Below, piece after piece: positions 46,212 to 55,102 of a DNA stretch of 64,000 bases. Made by a program: the position numbers and the translations under genes. The stretch is from contig CAYFKJ010000002.1 of assembly GCA_964343605.1 (NCBI GenBank), positions 310,001 through 374,000 on the forward strand, read 5' to 3'. Each line of letters starts with the position of its first letter. The stretch's first letter is position 1. The DNA is from CAYFKJ01 sp964343605 (GTDB lineage Bacteria; Pseudomonadota; Alphaproteobacteria; UBA2966). The notes beneath the pieces are model-generated. The model saw only the letters and a program-made list of their open reading frames with translations, was not told where the DNA came from and made no database searches.

Positions 46212-46237
46212 GGTTCTCCCTTCCTTTTCGCGCGTGA

Positions 46238-47410
46238 TTAGACGATCTCCGGCAGGGTCGTTGCCGGGGGCGTATTGCGGCTGCGCTGTGAACGGACGAT
46301 GCCGTCGATGATGGTCATGCCGACGCCCGGCAGGTCGCCCATCTCGATACTTTCCAGGATCGTCGAACCCGCCGTGTGCTGGGCGCGGTCGAGAACGACG
46401 AAGTCGGCGGACCGGCCGACCTCGATCAAGCCGACGTCGAGGTCGCGCATGCGGGCGGTGTTGCCGGTGGCGAAGCAGATTGCCTGCTCCGCCGGCACAT
46501 CGCCCAGGCTCGACAGCATGGCGACCATGCGCAGAATGCCCAAGGGCTGGACGCCCGAGCCGGCGGGGCCGTCGGTGCCCAGAATGACGCGTTCCAGTTG
46601 GCCGAGTTCGCCGGCCGTGCGCAGAGCCAGCAGCCCGGCCCGTTCATTGCCGTTGTGGACGATCTCGATGCCGCGCGAGCACTGCTCGCACAGGCAGGTG
46701 ATCTGGTCGTCAGGGAGAGCCGTGTGACCGCCGTTGATGTGGCCGATGATGTCGGCGTCGGCCTCCAGCACGACGTCCTTGTCGATCAGACCCGAGCCGG
46801 GGATAGACGGTCCGCCGGTGTGGATCGTGCTCTGAATGCCATACTTGCGCGCCCAGGCGACCATCTTCTGGGCCTCCTCCCCGGCCTTGACGCTGCCGAG
46901 ACCGACCTCCCCCAGCAGCTTGACGCCCGCTTCGGCGAGATCCTTGAAATCCTGCTCTTCCATGCCTTGTTCGATAACCGGCGCGCCGGCATGGACCTTG
47001 ACACCCGAAGGCCGGAGATTGTCGAACGAGCGCTGGGCCGTGACCGCCATGGCCTTGAGGCCCATCACGTCCTTGGGCCGGCCCGGCGTATGCACCTCCC
47101 CGGCCGAGATCATGGTGGTGACGCCGCCGTGCAGACAACTGTCGATCCAGTTGAGCTGGCTTTGCCGCGGCGTCCAGTCCCCGGCCACGGGATGGACGTG
47201 GCTGTCGATCAGACCCGGCGCCAGGGTGGTACCCTTGGCGTCAACGGTGGTGGAGGCGCCCTCGATATCAACGTCAGCCTCCTTGCCGACGGCAGTAATG
47301 CGGCCGTCCACAGCGACGACCGTGTCGGCGTCCAGCACGGGATTGCCGAGGTCACCGCTCAACATCAGGCCGACATTGCGGATTACGGTTTTTTGGCTTT
47401 CTTCTGACAT
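46238..47410 (-). CDS. Enamidase-like amidohydrolase
   Basis: A 390-residue amidohydrolase-superfamily enzyme. The N-terminal metal motif is His71 and His73 (LIDSHVHP), further His residues lie in TIHTGG and IGHINGG, and the catalytic Asp is in LGTDGPAGSG. The closest family I recall is enamidase of nicotinate catabolism, which hydrolyses 1,4,5,6-tetrahydro-6-oxonicotinate to 2-formylglutarate and ammonia. The operon also encodes 6-hydroxynicotinate reductase, which makes exactly this substrate, so the assignment is well supported by context. It lies 26 bases before pncA and 19 after the MarR gene. Confidence 0.88.
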   Translation of the reverse strand: MSEESQKTVIRNVGLMLSGDLGNPVLDADTVVAVDGRITAVGKEADVDIEGASTTVDAKGTTLAPGLIDSHVHPVAGDWTPRQSQLNWIDSCLHGGVTTMISAGEVHTPGRPKDVMGLKAMAVTAQRSFDNLRPSGVKVHAGAPVIEQGMEEQDFKDLAEAGVKLLGEVGLGSVKAGEEAQKMVAWARKYGIQSTIHTGGPSIPGSGLIDKDVVLEADADIIGHINGGHTALPDDQITCLCEQCSRGIEIVHNGNERAGLLALRTAGELGQLERVILGTDGPAGSGVQPLGILRMVAMLSSLGDVPAEQAICFATGNTARMRDLDVGLIEVGRSADFVVLDRAQHTAGSTILESIEMGDLPGVGMTIIDGIVRSQRSRNTPPATTLPEIV

Positions 47411-47429
47411 TTTCTCCCCCCGTTTCGCG

Positions 47430-47897
47430 TCAGCAAATCTTTTCCAGAAGTGCGATCAAGGTTTTGCGCTCCACCTGGTCCAGTGGTTCAAGCGTGCTTT
47501 CAGTAATCTCGACGCCCAGCGGAATGGCCCGTCGGATAACCTCCAACCCCTCGTCGGTCAGGCCGACGAGGAAGCGACGGGCGTCGGTCGGGTCCGGCCA
47601 GGTGCGGGTGAAGCCGCGCGAGGTTAGGCGATCGACGACGCCCTTGATTGTAGCGGCGTCCAGCGCGGTGTGGCGGCCCAGACGGTTTTGCGTACAGCTC
47701 TCCAACTCGTAAAGCTTGGCCATGGCGGCGAACTGCGTGACCGTCAGCGGCGGATCGATCAGGTCGGCGAAGATACCCTTGTGGCGCTGGGTCGCGCGGC
47801 GCAGGATGAAGCCTATCTGCTCGCCCAGCACATAGCCGTCCACAACGGCGTCATCCGTCGCTGTGTCTTCCGTCTTTTGTTTTGCCGCCGTCGCCAT
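47430..47897 (-). CDS. MarR-family transcriptional regulator
   Basis: A 155-residue MarR-type winged-helix regulator. The recognition region is LTVTQFAAMAKLYE, then QNRLGRHTALDAATIKGVVDRLTSRGF, and the wing is DPTDARRFLVGLTDEG. The ATG at 47897 is 2 bases after the upstream gene; a longer in-frame start would overlap most of that gene. It is embedded in the nicotinate-type operon and is the natural candidate to bind the palindrome at 55103-55120 and respond to a pathway intermediate such as 6-hydroxynicotinate, as MarR-type NicR does in Pseudomonas. Confidence 0.92.
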   Translation of the reverse strand: MATAAKQKTEDTATDDAVVDGYVLGEQIGFILRRATQRHKGIFADLIDPPLTVTQFAAMAKLYELESCTQNRLGRHTALDAATIKGVVDRLTSRGFTRTWPDPTDARRFLVGLTDEGLEVIRRAIPLGVEITESTLEPLDQVERKTLIALLEKIC

Positions 47898-47899
47898 GC

Positions 47900-48487
47900 T
47901 CAGCGCAACCCATCCTCGCCCTTGGCGTCCTTGGCTTCCAGACCGCCCACGCGGGGCAGGGGCCGGCCGCTGTCGGTCACGCTGACCGCCACCATGATTT
48001 CGTTGGCGCGGGGCGCGTCGTTGAGACGCACCTCCATGCCGTCGAAGTGGCTGCGCACATAAGCCGCGTCTTTGTGCCCAAGCGGCACATCGAGCGGTGC
48101 GCCCGGTCCGCCGCGCTTCTTCGACGACGGCACCAGCGCGGCGCCTTTTTCCACGGCCTTGCGCAAGGGTGCGCCCAGCTTCGGGTGCAGGATGGCGGCG
48201 GCGTGCTCCAGTTCGCCATTTTCGCCGACCATGGCGGCCTTGCCGTAGCTCTCGGCTTCCGCCGGCGTGATACCCAGCGCCGCCACGCATTTTTCCCCTA
48301 GCAGGCCGCCCAGCTCGGCGCCGATATCCATCAACGGTTCCAAGTCCTCGACGTACTCGCCCGCGAACGGGTTTTCGATCACGGCGACGGCGGCGGCGCG
48401 GCGCGTCGGCGGTGCGATGACCTTGTTCATCTCCGTCTGCGTTTCCTCGACGATGACGGCGATTTTCCTGATCTTTGCCTTGCTCAT
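47900..48487 (-). CDS. DUF1185 (AA_synth) family protein, copy 2
   Basis: A 195-residue protein of the family called amino acid synthesis family protein (DUF1185). Shared blocks with its neighbour are IRKIAVIVEET, PTRRAAAVAVIENPFAGEY and AESYGKAAMVGENGELEH, then a region with VPLGHKDAAYVRSH and APRANEIMVAVSV. No catalytic function has been established for the family as far as I know. It overlaps the stop of copy 1 by 4 bases. Two adjacent paralogues suggest a heteromer. Position between hydroxynicotinate reductase and enamidase genes suggests a step or stabilising role in this pathway. Confidence 0.88.
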   Translation of the reverse strand: MSKAKIRKIAVIVEETQTEMNKVIAPPTRRAAAVAVIENPFAGEYVEDLEPLMDIGAELGGLLGEKCVAALGITPAEAESYGKAAMVGENGELEHAAAILHPKLGAPLRKAVEKGAALVPSSKKRGGPGAPLDVPLGHKDAAYVRSHFDGMEVRLNDAPRANEIMVAVSVTDSGRPLPRVGGLEAKDAKGEDGLR

Positions 48488-49068
48488 CTCAACCCATCCT
48501 CCCCTTTGATTTCCGATACCGCCAGGCCGCCGGCGCGGGCGTGGATGCGGGGGCCGGTGGTCATGACCAGGGCCACCAGCATTTCGTTGGCCCGCGGCGC
48601 GTCGTTGATACCGACTTCCACGGCATCGAAATGGCTACGTACATACGAGGCGTTGACGTGCGTCACCGGTACGTCAAGCCGCGCGCCGATGCCACCGACC
48701 TTCTTTGTGGACGGCACGATGGCCTTGGAATCGTTGAGCCTGGCGCGCATGGAATAACCGCCGGGAGCGTGCCACAGCGCGCCGTGCTCCAGTTCTCCGT
48801 TCTCGCCGACAATGGCGCCCTTGCCGAAGCCCTCGACGATGGTGGGATCACCGCCCAATGCCTCGATCAGCTGATCCGCCATCTCGAGGCCCAGGGGCTT
48901 CATATCGTCGATCATCGGCATGATGTCCTCGACGTAGCGCCCGGCATAGGGGTTGCGCAGGACGGCCAGCGCCGCCGCCCGCCGGACGGGCACGTTCGAC
49001 GGTGGTCCGCCTTCGTGGAAGATCTCTTCCACCGTAACGATCCGTTTGCGGACTTCGATTTCAGGCAT
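48484..49068 (-). CDS. DUF1185 (AA_synth) family protein, copy 1
   Basis: A 194-residue DUF1185 protein starting at MPEIEVRKRIVTVEEIFHEGG, with a perfect AGGAGG site 6 bases upstream. It shares the PVRRAAALAVLRNPYAGRYVED, GKGAIVGENGELEHGA and VTHVNASYVRSHFDAVEVG blocks with copy 2, roughly half of all residues by eye, so the two arose by duplication. It overlaps the UPF0280 gene by 8 bases and copy 2 by 4. Function unknown; see copy 2 for context. Confidence 0.88.
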   Translation of the reverse strand: MPEIEVRKRIVTVEEIFHEGGPPSNVPVRRAAALAVLRNPYAGRYVEDIMPMIDDMKPLGLEMADQLIEALGGDPTIVEGFGKGAIVGENGELEHGALWHAPGGYSMRARLNDSKAIVPSTKKVGGIGARLDVPVTHVNASYVRSHFDAVEVGINDAPRANEMLVALVMTTGPRIHARAGGLAVSEIKGEDGLR

Positions 49069-49960
49069 GGACCGCCTCCTTCTCAATGTGCAATACGGAT
49101 TCCGGTTCAGGCAGGGCGGTAAACCGCTCCTCACCGACAAACCGGAACGAATCCTTCAAGTTGATCGCCGCACCTGCGATCAGGCCGCGTTCGAGCAATC
49201 GTCTTCCGGCTGCAACGCCGGCCGCCAGCGCCCGATCGATCTCCCCCTGTCCAAGGCGGCCGACATGTTCAGTGACCAGGCGGTTACCGAGATCGCTGTC
49301 GGGATCGATGTCCCGCGCCCGCACTCGCCCTATGGCCGGATGATCGGGCAGATCGACGGCATTGGCGATAATGGTGGCAGAGGCATCGGCTTGTGCGGCG
49401 CTTTCGGCCAGTACCGTGACGGCATCCGCGATACCCAACGAATGGCTGCGCCCTCGACAACCACTCGTGGCGATGCCGCGTACGGGGTCTGACTGTCGCA
49501 AAGTCATCGTGCCCGACAGCGCGGTGGAGCCCTCCGCCACGGCGATTCCCACCTCGAAATGCGCATCCGGCCCAAGGTACAGGGCAATGTCGCCGCCGTT
49601 GTTGACGTAGGCTTTTTCCAGTTCGCGTCCTTGGATAAGCGCATCCAGAATTTCTTCCGCCACGGCGCCGGCAACCGCGGCCATGGGCGTGATGAAATTC
49701 CCGCTCAAGGGATGGGTCGCCGCTTGCATGCGCCTCGCCACGCTGCCTGAGAAGTCAGGGTTCGCGCTCGATGCCGTGCGCAGCTTGGTGAGTTCCGCCA
49801 CCAGTTCGGTCAACACCGTTTCGAAGCGTGTGCGGGCTTGGGTGTAGGCCAGGCGCACTTCCCCCGGCAGGCCGAAAGCTTCGATCACCAGGTCGATCGG
49901 CCCGTGCTGCAGATGCAGCCGCTTGCCGTTCGGCAACAGGGCGGCGAGGGGGCCGGTCAT
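49061..49960 (-). CDS. UPF0280 family protein
   Basis: A 299-residue protein of UPF0280, a family with distant similarity to the FAD:protein FMN transferase ApbE. Family features are the HPLSGNFITPMAAVAGAVAEEI block, NNGGDIALYL and GIATSGCRGRSHSLGIADAVTVLA. The last two correspond to ApbE segments involved in flavin and metal binding. It overlaps the hydroxynicotinate reductase stop by 4 bases (ATGA). The start at 49960 avoids a 145-codon extension inside that gene. It may modify or load a cofactor on one of the operon enzymes; this is inference. Confidence 0.88.
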   Translation of the reverse strand: MTGPLAALLPNGKRLHLQHGPIDLVIEAFGLPGEVRLAYTQARTRFETVLTELVAELTKLRTASSANPDFSGSVARRMQAATHPLSGNFITPMAAVAGAVAEEILDALIQGRELEKAYVNNGGDIALYLGPDAHFEVGIAVAEGSTALSGTMTLRQSDPVRGIATSGCRGRSHSLGIADAVTVLAESAAQADASATIIANAVDLPDHPAIGRVRARDIDPDSDLGNRLVTEHVGRLGQGEIDRALAAGVAAGRRLLERGLIAGAAINLKDSFRFVGEERFTALPEPESVLHIEKEAVHA

Positions 49961-51465
49961 TTCCCGCCCCCGCTTGGCCGGCCGCCGGGGCCTTTGCCCC
50001 AAGGGAAGTTGCCGCCCGCAGTCGGCCAAGGCGAGTCGGCGCTGTGTCCGACGGTCTCGGTATCCTCGCCCCCCAATGCCTGTTCCAGAGGCACGACCGA
50101 ACCCATGTGTCCGCCCAAGGATTCGTAGTCGTCGAGGCGCATGGTGAATTCGATGGGGGCGACGATGGCGGGGGTGGGCACGTAGCCGAAGGAATTCCGC
50201 GGCATGCTGGTGACGTCGACCATGAAGGTGATGCCGCCGCCCGGCCAGATGTAGACCGGTGCGCCGCCCGCCGAAACGTAGGTCAGGGTGTCGCGCACGG
50301 AGCGCGTCAGCGCCACCGGATTTTCCGTCACCCCGGCGCGCAAAGAGCCGCCGGCGCCGCCAATGAACAGCACCGAACAAAGCGCCGGCTCGCAATTCTC
50401 CTGTACGCGTTTGACGGAAGCGACCAGGGCCTGGGGCATCTCGCGTTCCACAGGCTGCACATCGTCGTCCAGTTCGAAGTAGGCGCTGTGATCACCCGTG
50501 GTGCTGACCATCAACATGCTGAGGCCCGGTTTGGCTTTCTTCGGGTTGAAGTGCTCGATGATGGAGAGCGGATCGTCGATATCGGTGCCGCCCCAGCCGG
50601 AGCCCGGTTCCGCCACCTGGAAATAACGGCCCGGTGTCGATTTCCGCCCACGCAGGCGGATGCCGGTCTCGGGTACGTCCAGCATCTTTCCGGCCTGGTG
50701 TTCGGAGAGAACGCCTGTGATGTGGTCGTCCACCACGACGACCTCGTCGACGTGGTCGAACCATTGCTTGGCGAACATGCCGATGGCAGCGGAGCCGCAT
50801 CCGACCCGCATGCGCTCCTCCCGCACACCGTCGACGATGGGCGGCTTGCCGGCCTGAACGAGGACGCTGACGCCGTCGTCGACCGCGAGTTCCACCGCCA
50901 TGCCGTTGCAGAGGTTCATCAGGGTCTCGCAAGTCACCCGCCCTTCGGCCTTGGAGCCGCCGGTGAGGTGGTTGACGCCGCCCAGCGACAACATCTGCGA
51001 GCCATACTCGCCGGTCGTCATATGGCCGACCGCTTCGCCCTCGGCGCGGACGGTGCCTTGCTCGGGGCCGAGGTGCCGGTCGGTGTCGATCTTGATCTTG
51101 ACGCCGCAATAGCTGTAGATCGCCTCGCTCACCACGGTGACCATGTCGACGCCATCGATCTCGCTGGAGACGATGAACGGAGCGGGCTTGTAGTCGGGAT
51201 AGGTCGTGCCGGCGCCGACGGCAGTGACGAAGTTGGTGTCGCCGGACACCAGCTCGCCGTCCCAGTCGCCGTCCTTGAGGAACTCCACCAGCTTGTGTTC
51301 ACCGTCGCCGGCCTGCTGGACGATCACCAGGGGATCGACGCGGACCAGGTTACCGCCTTCGTTGGCGTAACGGTCGCAGGCGCCGGCACGGCCGTCGGCG
51401 ATATAACAAAGCACGGGGCAGGCGTCGCAGCGGATCTTGTCCGGGGCGGTTTTGGCGTCCGTCAT
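49957..51465 (-). CDS. 6-Hydroxynicotinate reductase-like protein
   Basis: A 502-residue protein matching the 6-hydroxynicotinate reductase family. The N terminus carries cysteines Cys13, Cys16, Cys20 and Cys30 (CDACPVLC and GACDRY), suited to an iron-sulfur cluster. The enzyme reduces 6-hydroxynicotinate to 1,4,5,6-tetrahydro-6-oxonicotinate with ferredoxin in anaerobes. One base separates it from the molybdenum hydroxylase gene, and it overlaps the UPF0280 gene. Its presence with enamidase defines a reductive nicotinate route, unlike the oxidative maleamate route of Pseudomonas. The electron donor in an aerobe is not evident here. Confidence 0.88.
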   Translation of the reverse strand: MTDAKTAPDKIRCDACPVLCYIADGRAGACDRYANEGGNLVRVDPLVIVQQAGDGEHKLVEFLKDGDWDGELVSGDTNFVTAVGAGTTYPDYKPAPFIVSSEIDGVDMVTVVSEAIYSYCGVKIKIDTDRHLGPEQGTVRAEGEAVGHMTTGEYGSQMLSLGGVNHLTGGSKAEGRVTCETLMNLCNGMAVELAVDDGVSVLVQAGKPPIVDGVREERMRVGCGSAAIGMFAKQWFDHVDEVVVVDDHITGVLSEHQAGKMLDVPETGIRLRGRKSTPGRYFQVAEPGSGWGGTDIDDPLSIIEHFNPKKAKPGLSMLMVSTTGDHSAYFELDDDVQPVEREMPQALVASVKRVQENCEPALCSVLFIGGAGGSLRAGVTENPVALTRSVRDTLTYVSAGGAPVYIWPGGGITFMVDVTSMPRNSFGYVPTPAIVAPIEFTMRLDDYESLGGHMGSVVPLEQALGGEDTETVGHSADSPWPTAGGNFPWGKGPGGRPSGGGK

Positions 51466-51466
51466 G

Positions 51467-54217
51467 TCAGGCCTCCTGTACTCGTAGGATGGCGTCGCGC
51501 ACCCTTTCCGGCGTAGCGGGCAGCCGGCGGATCTGCGCGCCGGTGGCGTCGCGGATGGCGTTAAGCAACGCAGGCGCGGTCGGAATCAAGGCCTGTTCGC
51601 CGATGCCCTTGGCGCCATAGGGGCCCAGCGGTTCGGCTTCCTCGATCAGGATGCTCTCGATTTCGGGCACGTCGCCGATGGTGGGAATGAGGTAATCGTG
51701 CAGGTTCTCGCTGCGGCCCGGCACGTATTCCTCCATCAACGCCATGCCCAAACCTTGGGCGACGCCACCTTCGATCTGCCCTTCGACGAGGGTGGGGTTG
51801 ATGGCGCGCCCGACATCGTGGGCAGCGGTAATTTTCAGCACACGCACCAAACCCAAGCTGGTGTCGACCTCAACCTCCGCCAGGTGCGCACCGTAGCCGT
51901 AGGTGGCGTAAGGAATACCCTGGCCGTTCTCGTCGAGCGGCGCCGTCGGGGGATCGAAGGTGCCCTCGCCCATGAAAACGAATCCCTCGTCATCGGATTC
52001 CATGCCGCCGAGATCAAGCACCGTTTCCGCGTTTTCATCCCGCACCGTCAATTTGTGCCCCGATAGCTCGAACGAGGCGTCTTCGGCTGCATTGGAAAGG
52101 TGGAGGATGGCGCTGCGCAAATCCCGTCCCGCAAGATACGAAGCCTTGCCCGAAACGAAGGTCTGGCGCGAGGCCGATGTCTTGCCGGCATCCGGCGTGA
52201 GGTCGGTATCCCACGTCACGAGTTCGAATTGCTCGACCGGCAGACCGACGGCGTCGGCGCAGATTTGCGTCATCACCGTGTTGGCGCCCTGGCCGATGTC
52301 GACCGCGCCCTGGAACAGCACCACCGTGCCGTCCGCCTTGATGCCGACGCGAATGGTCGATGGGTTGGGCAACGAGGTGTTGCCGCAGCCGTACCACATG
52401 CCTGCCAAGCCGACACCGCGCCGCATGAGGCCGACGTTGGATGTGTTGAAAGCGGCCGCCTCGGTCCGCGCGCGCTCCCACGGGTCGCGCAAGGCCTCCA
52501 GGCAGTGCCGGATGCCGACGCCTTCCTCCAGCACCTGGCCGCAAACCGTGGCGCCGCCGTTCTCCAATACGTTGGCCAGGCGGAAGTCCAGCCGGTCCAT
52601 GCCGATCTTGTCGGCCAGTTCGTCGAACATCATTTCCTGGGCCAGCGTCGTCTGGGGCACGCCGAAACCCCGGAAGGCGCCGCTCGGCGGGCCGTTGGTA
52701 TGCACGGCCTCGGCGCGCGCGCGGTAGGCGGGAACGGCGTAGGGTCCGGAGGCGTGTACGGGGACGCGATTGGCGACCGTCGGTCCCCACGAGGCGTAGG
52801 CGCCCGTATTGAAGGCCCCGTCGAAATTCAACGCGGTGATCTTGCCGTCACGGCTTGCGCCCACGCTGATCCGGATTTCGGCGGGGTGACGCTTGGTCGT
52901 CGACATCATCGACTCGGGCCGCGAATACGCGATGCGGACGGGCCGGTTCAGCTTCCAGGCCGCCAGGGCGAGGAACGGCTGGACCGAAATGTCCAGCTTG
53001 CTGCCGAAGCCCCCGCCGGCCGACGTGGGGGAAATGCGGACGGCCTCGGGCTCGATCCCCAGAATGCGCGCCGTGTCGTCCCGATCCATGTAGGGCGCCT
53101 GGGTGCAGACGTGGATTTCGACGCGGTCCTCGATCCTTTCGGCCCATCCCGCTTCGGGCTCGATGTAGGCGTGCTCGACATAGGCCGTTGAGAAATTCGC
53201 TTCGACCACGGCGTCGGCGGCGTCGAAACCTGCGTCCAGATCGCCGCTCTGGACGAAACCGCTGATCAGGCTGTTGCCCGTGCGGTCTTCGAATAATGCC
53301 GGGGCACCGGGGGCTTGGGCATCGCCCACCGTCATGACATCGGGGCGAGGCGTCCAGACGACGGGGAACCGCCCGAGGTCCAGTTTCCGTATGAATTCGG
53401 CTTCACCAACAACCGCCGCAATGGCTTCCCCCCGAAAACGGCAGTGTCCTTGCGCGAACACTGGCTGATCGGCAAAGGGCGGAATGACGCCGAAAACGTT
53501 TTCGCCGGGAATGTCAGCAGCGGTCAAAAAGCACTCGATGCCCGGATGATCCGACACGTAGCCTTCCAGGTCGCCGAGCTCGAACGTCGCACTGTGGTGG
53601 GGTGAGCGCACGATCCTGACCGTCAGGGCGCCTTCGGGGGCGCCGTCGTCGCCGAATACATCCGACCCGCTTACTTTGGGGATGCCGTCGAGGCGTTGAA
53701 TGCGGGCGCCCACCGCCGCGCCCGTTTCAACCGCCACGGCAGGTTCGTCGAATGCCGAGGCCGCCATGACGGCGTCGATGATCTTGCGGTAACCGGTGCA
53801 ACGGCACAGAACGCCGCCCAGCGCGTCCTCGACCTCGCGCTCGGTCGGGCTGGGATTGTCCCTGAGCAGCGCCGTGGCCGCCATCAACATGCCCGGCGTG
53901 CAAATGCCGCACTGCGCCGCGCCATGATGCAGGAAGGATTTCTGTAAAGGGCTGAGGTTGCCTTCGGCGGCCAAGCTCTCCACGGTCTCGACGCTGCGGC
54001 CCGCGAGGCGTCCCGCCGGTACCATGCAGGCACAGACGGCCTCTCCGTCGATAAGGACGGTACAGGCGCCACAGTCCCCGGCATCGCATCCCACCTTGGT
54101 GCCGGTGGCGCCCAGCGTTCTGCGCAACACGTCCGACATGCGGTCGACCGGATCGATGGCCGCTTCCACCGAGCGGCCGTTCAACGAGAATTGTACGGCG
54201 TCGACGACGGTGTTCAT
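51467..54217 (-). CDS. Molybdenum hydroxylase: fused [2Fe-2S] and molybdopterin subunits (nicotinate dehydrogenase-like)
   Basis: A 916-residue xanthine dehydrogenase-family protein. Residues about 1-160 form the two-cluster [2Fe-2S] domain (GCDAGDCGACTVL; QCGICTPGML; LCRCTGYRK). Residues about 175-916 are the molybdopterin domain, with GGGFGSKLD, the FRGFGVPQ block and the catalytic Glu in GAKGIGEQAL. The usual separate small and large subunits are therefore one chain, with the FAD subunit encoded just upstream (4-base ATGA overlap). In this operon it should hydroxylate nicotinate at C6 to 6-hydroxynicotinate. The start at 54217 is set by GGGAGG seven bases upstream. Confidence 0.9.
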   Translation of the reverse strand: MNTVVDAVQFSLNGRSVEAAIDPVDRMSDVLRRTLGATGTKVGCDAGDCGACTVLIDGEAVCACMVPAGRLAGRSVETVESLAAEGNLSPLQKSFLHHGAAQCGICTPGMLMAATALLRDNPSPTEREVEDALGGVLCRCTGYRKIIDAVMAASAFDEPAVAVETGAAVGARIQRLDGIPKVSGSDVFGDDGAPEGALTVRIVRSPHHSATFELGDLEGYVSDHPGIECFLTAADIPGENVFGVIPPFADQPVFAQGHCRFRGEAIAAVVGEAEFIRKLDLGRFPVVWTPRPDVMTVGDAQAPGAPALFEDRTGNSLISGFVQSGDLDAGFDAADAVVEANFSTAYVEHAYIEPEAGWAERIEDRVEIHVCTQAPYMDRDDTARILGIEPEAVRISPTSAGGGFGSKLDISVQPFLALAAWKLNRPVRIAYSRPESMMSTTKRHPAEIRISVGASRDGKITALNFDGAFNTGAYASWGPTVANRVPVHASGPYAVPAYRARAEAVHTNGPPSGAFRGFGVPQTTLAQEMMFDELADKIGMDRLDFRLANVLENGGATVCGQVLEEGVGIRHCLEALRDPWERARTEAAAFNTSNVGLMRRGVGLAGMWYGCGNTSLPNPSTIRVGIKADGTVVLFQGAVDIGQGANTVMTQICADAVGLPVEQFELVTWDTDLTPDAGKTSASRQTFVSGKASYLAGRDLRSAILHLSNAAEDASFELSGHKLTVRDENAETVLDLGGMESDDEGFVFMGEGTFDPPTAPLDENGQGIPYATYGYGAHLAEVEVDTSLGLVRVLKITAAHDVGRAINPTLVEGQIEGGVAQGLGMALMEEYVPGRSENLHDYLIPTIGDVPEIESILIEEAEPLGPYGAKGIGEQALIPTAPALLNAIRDATGAQIRRLPATPERVRDAILRVQEA

Positions 54218-55059
54218 GCCGGACCTCCCTCGCAAAGGCCAATGGCGCGGACAATCAGATCCTTTGCCGCGTCGAGACGGTAACCGGCGCTAGCCCGGAT
54301 ATCGTCGATGGGACTGAGCGGCAGCAAATGCTCGTCGGTGATAATATTCAACATGTCGGGTGTGGCAGACAGGCCAACCAGATCCGCTTCCAGTTCCGGC
54401 AGGCGGCAGGGAACCTCCGAGCATGCGCCAACTGCAATGCGGGCATGGGCGATCCGACCCTGTCCATCCGGCGCCACGAGAGCACTGACCGAAACGATCG
54501 AAATAACCAGGTAGTCCCGCGCGCCGAGTTTGAGGAAGGAACCGGCAGCGTCCTTTGGAAGGCTGGGAATGAGGATCGCCGTGAGCAGTTCGTCGGGACG
54601 GCGTTCCGTCCGGCGGTTGCCGGTGATGAACTTATCGAGGGGCAGGGTCCTTGTTCCGACTGCCGAAGACAATTCCACCTCTGCGTCCAGCGTAAGAAGC
54701 GGCGGCACCCCATCGGCGGCGGGAGAGGCGTTACAAAGATTTCCGGCGACGGTTGCGACGTTTTGAATCTGGATCGATCCGACCTCGCGCGCGGCCGCCT
54801 TGAGCCCGTCGAACGCCGGTGGAAGGTTCGCCTGAACCACGTCGGTCCAGGTCGTCAGGCTGCCGATGCGCCATGTTCCGTCGAGATGTGAAATGCCGCG
54901 CAGGCCCTCGATGGCCGAAGCGTCCATGACCGGTTGATCGAAGCTCTTTCCCGCAATGGCCGGATAGAAATCGGTGCCGCCCGCCAAGACCGTATGGGTC
55001 CCTTCGCTGAGGCAGGTCAGCGCGGCCTCCAATGTATGCGGGCGGGCATACCCGGTCAT
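54214..55059 (-). CDS. FAD-binding subunit of the molybdenum hydroxylase
   Basis: A 281-residue FAD-binding subunit of the CoxM/xanthine dehydrogenase medium-subunit type. FAD motifs are LAGGTDFYP near the N terminus and TVAGNLCNASPAAD in the middle, followed by the family C-terminal domain. It transfers electrons from the iron-sulfur clusters of its partner to an acceptor. The start is ATG 55059, or GTG 55068, with a G-rich site that suits ATG better. It is the first gene of the nicotinate-type operon; its AT-rich 127-base leader carries the 18-bp palindrome. Confidence 0.9.
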   Translation of the reverse strand: MTGYARPHTLEAALTCLSEGTHTVLAGGTDFYPAIAGKSFDQPVMDASAIEGLRGISHLDGTWRIGSLTTWTDVVQANLPPAFDGLKAAAREVGSIQIQNVATVAGNLCNASPAADGVPPLLTLDAEVELSSAVGTRTLPLDKFITGNRRTERRPDELLTAILIPSLPKDAAGSFLKLGARDYLVISIVSVSALVAPDGQGRIAHARIAVGACSEVPCRLPELEADLVGLSATPDMLNIITDEHLLPLSPIDDIRASAGYRLDAAKDLIVRAIGLCEGGPA

Positions 55060-55102
55060 CGTCAGCACCCCCCAAACACGCGCCGTTATCCGGCGTTCAA
55101 GT

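Noticed and set aside
49828..51516. A 562-codon plus-strand open frame opposite the 6-hydroxynicotinate reductase gene
   Set aside because: Antisense shadow of a recognised gene; no conserved motif or ribosome-binding site.
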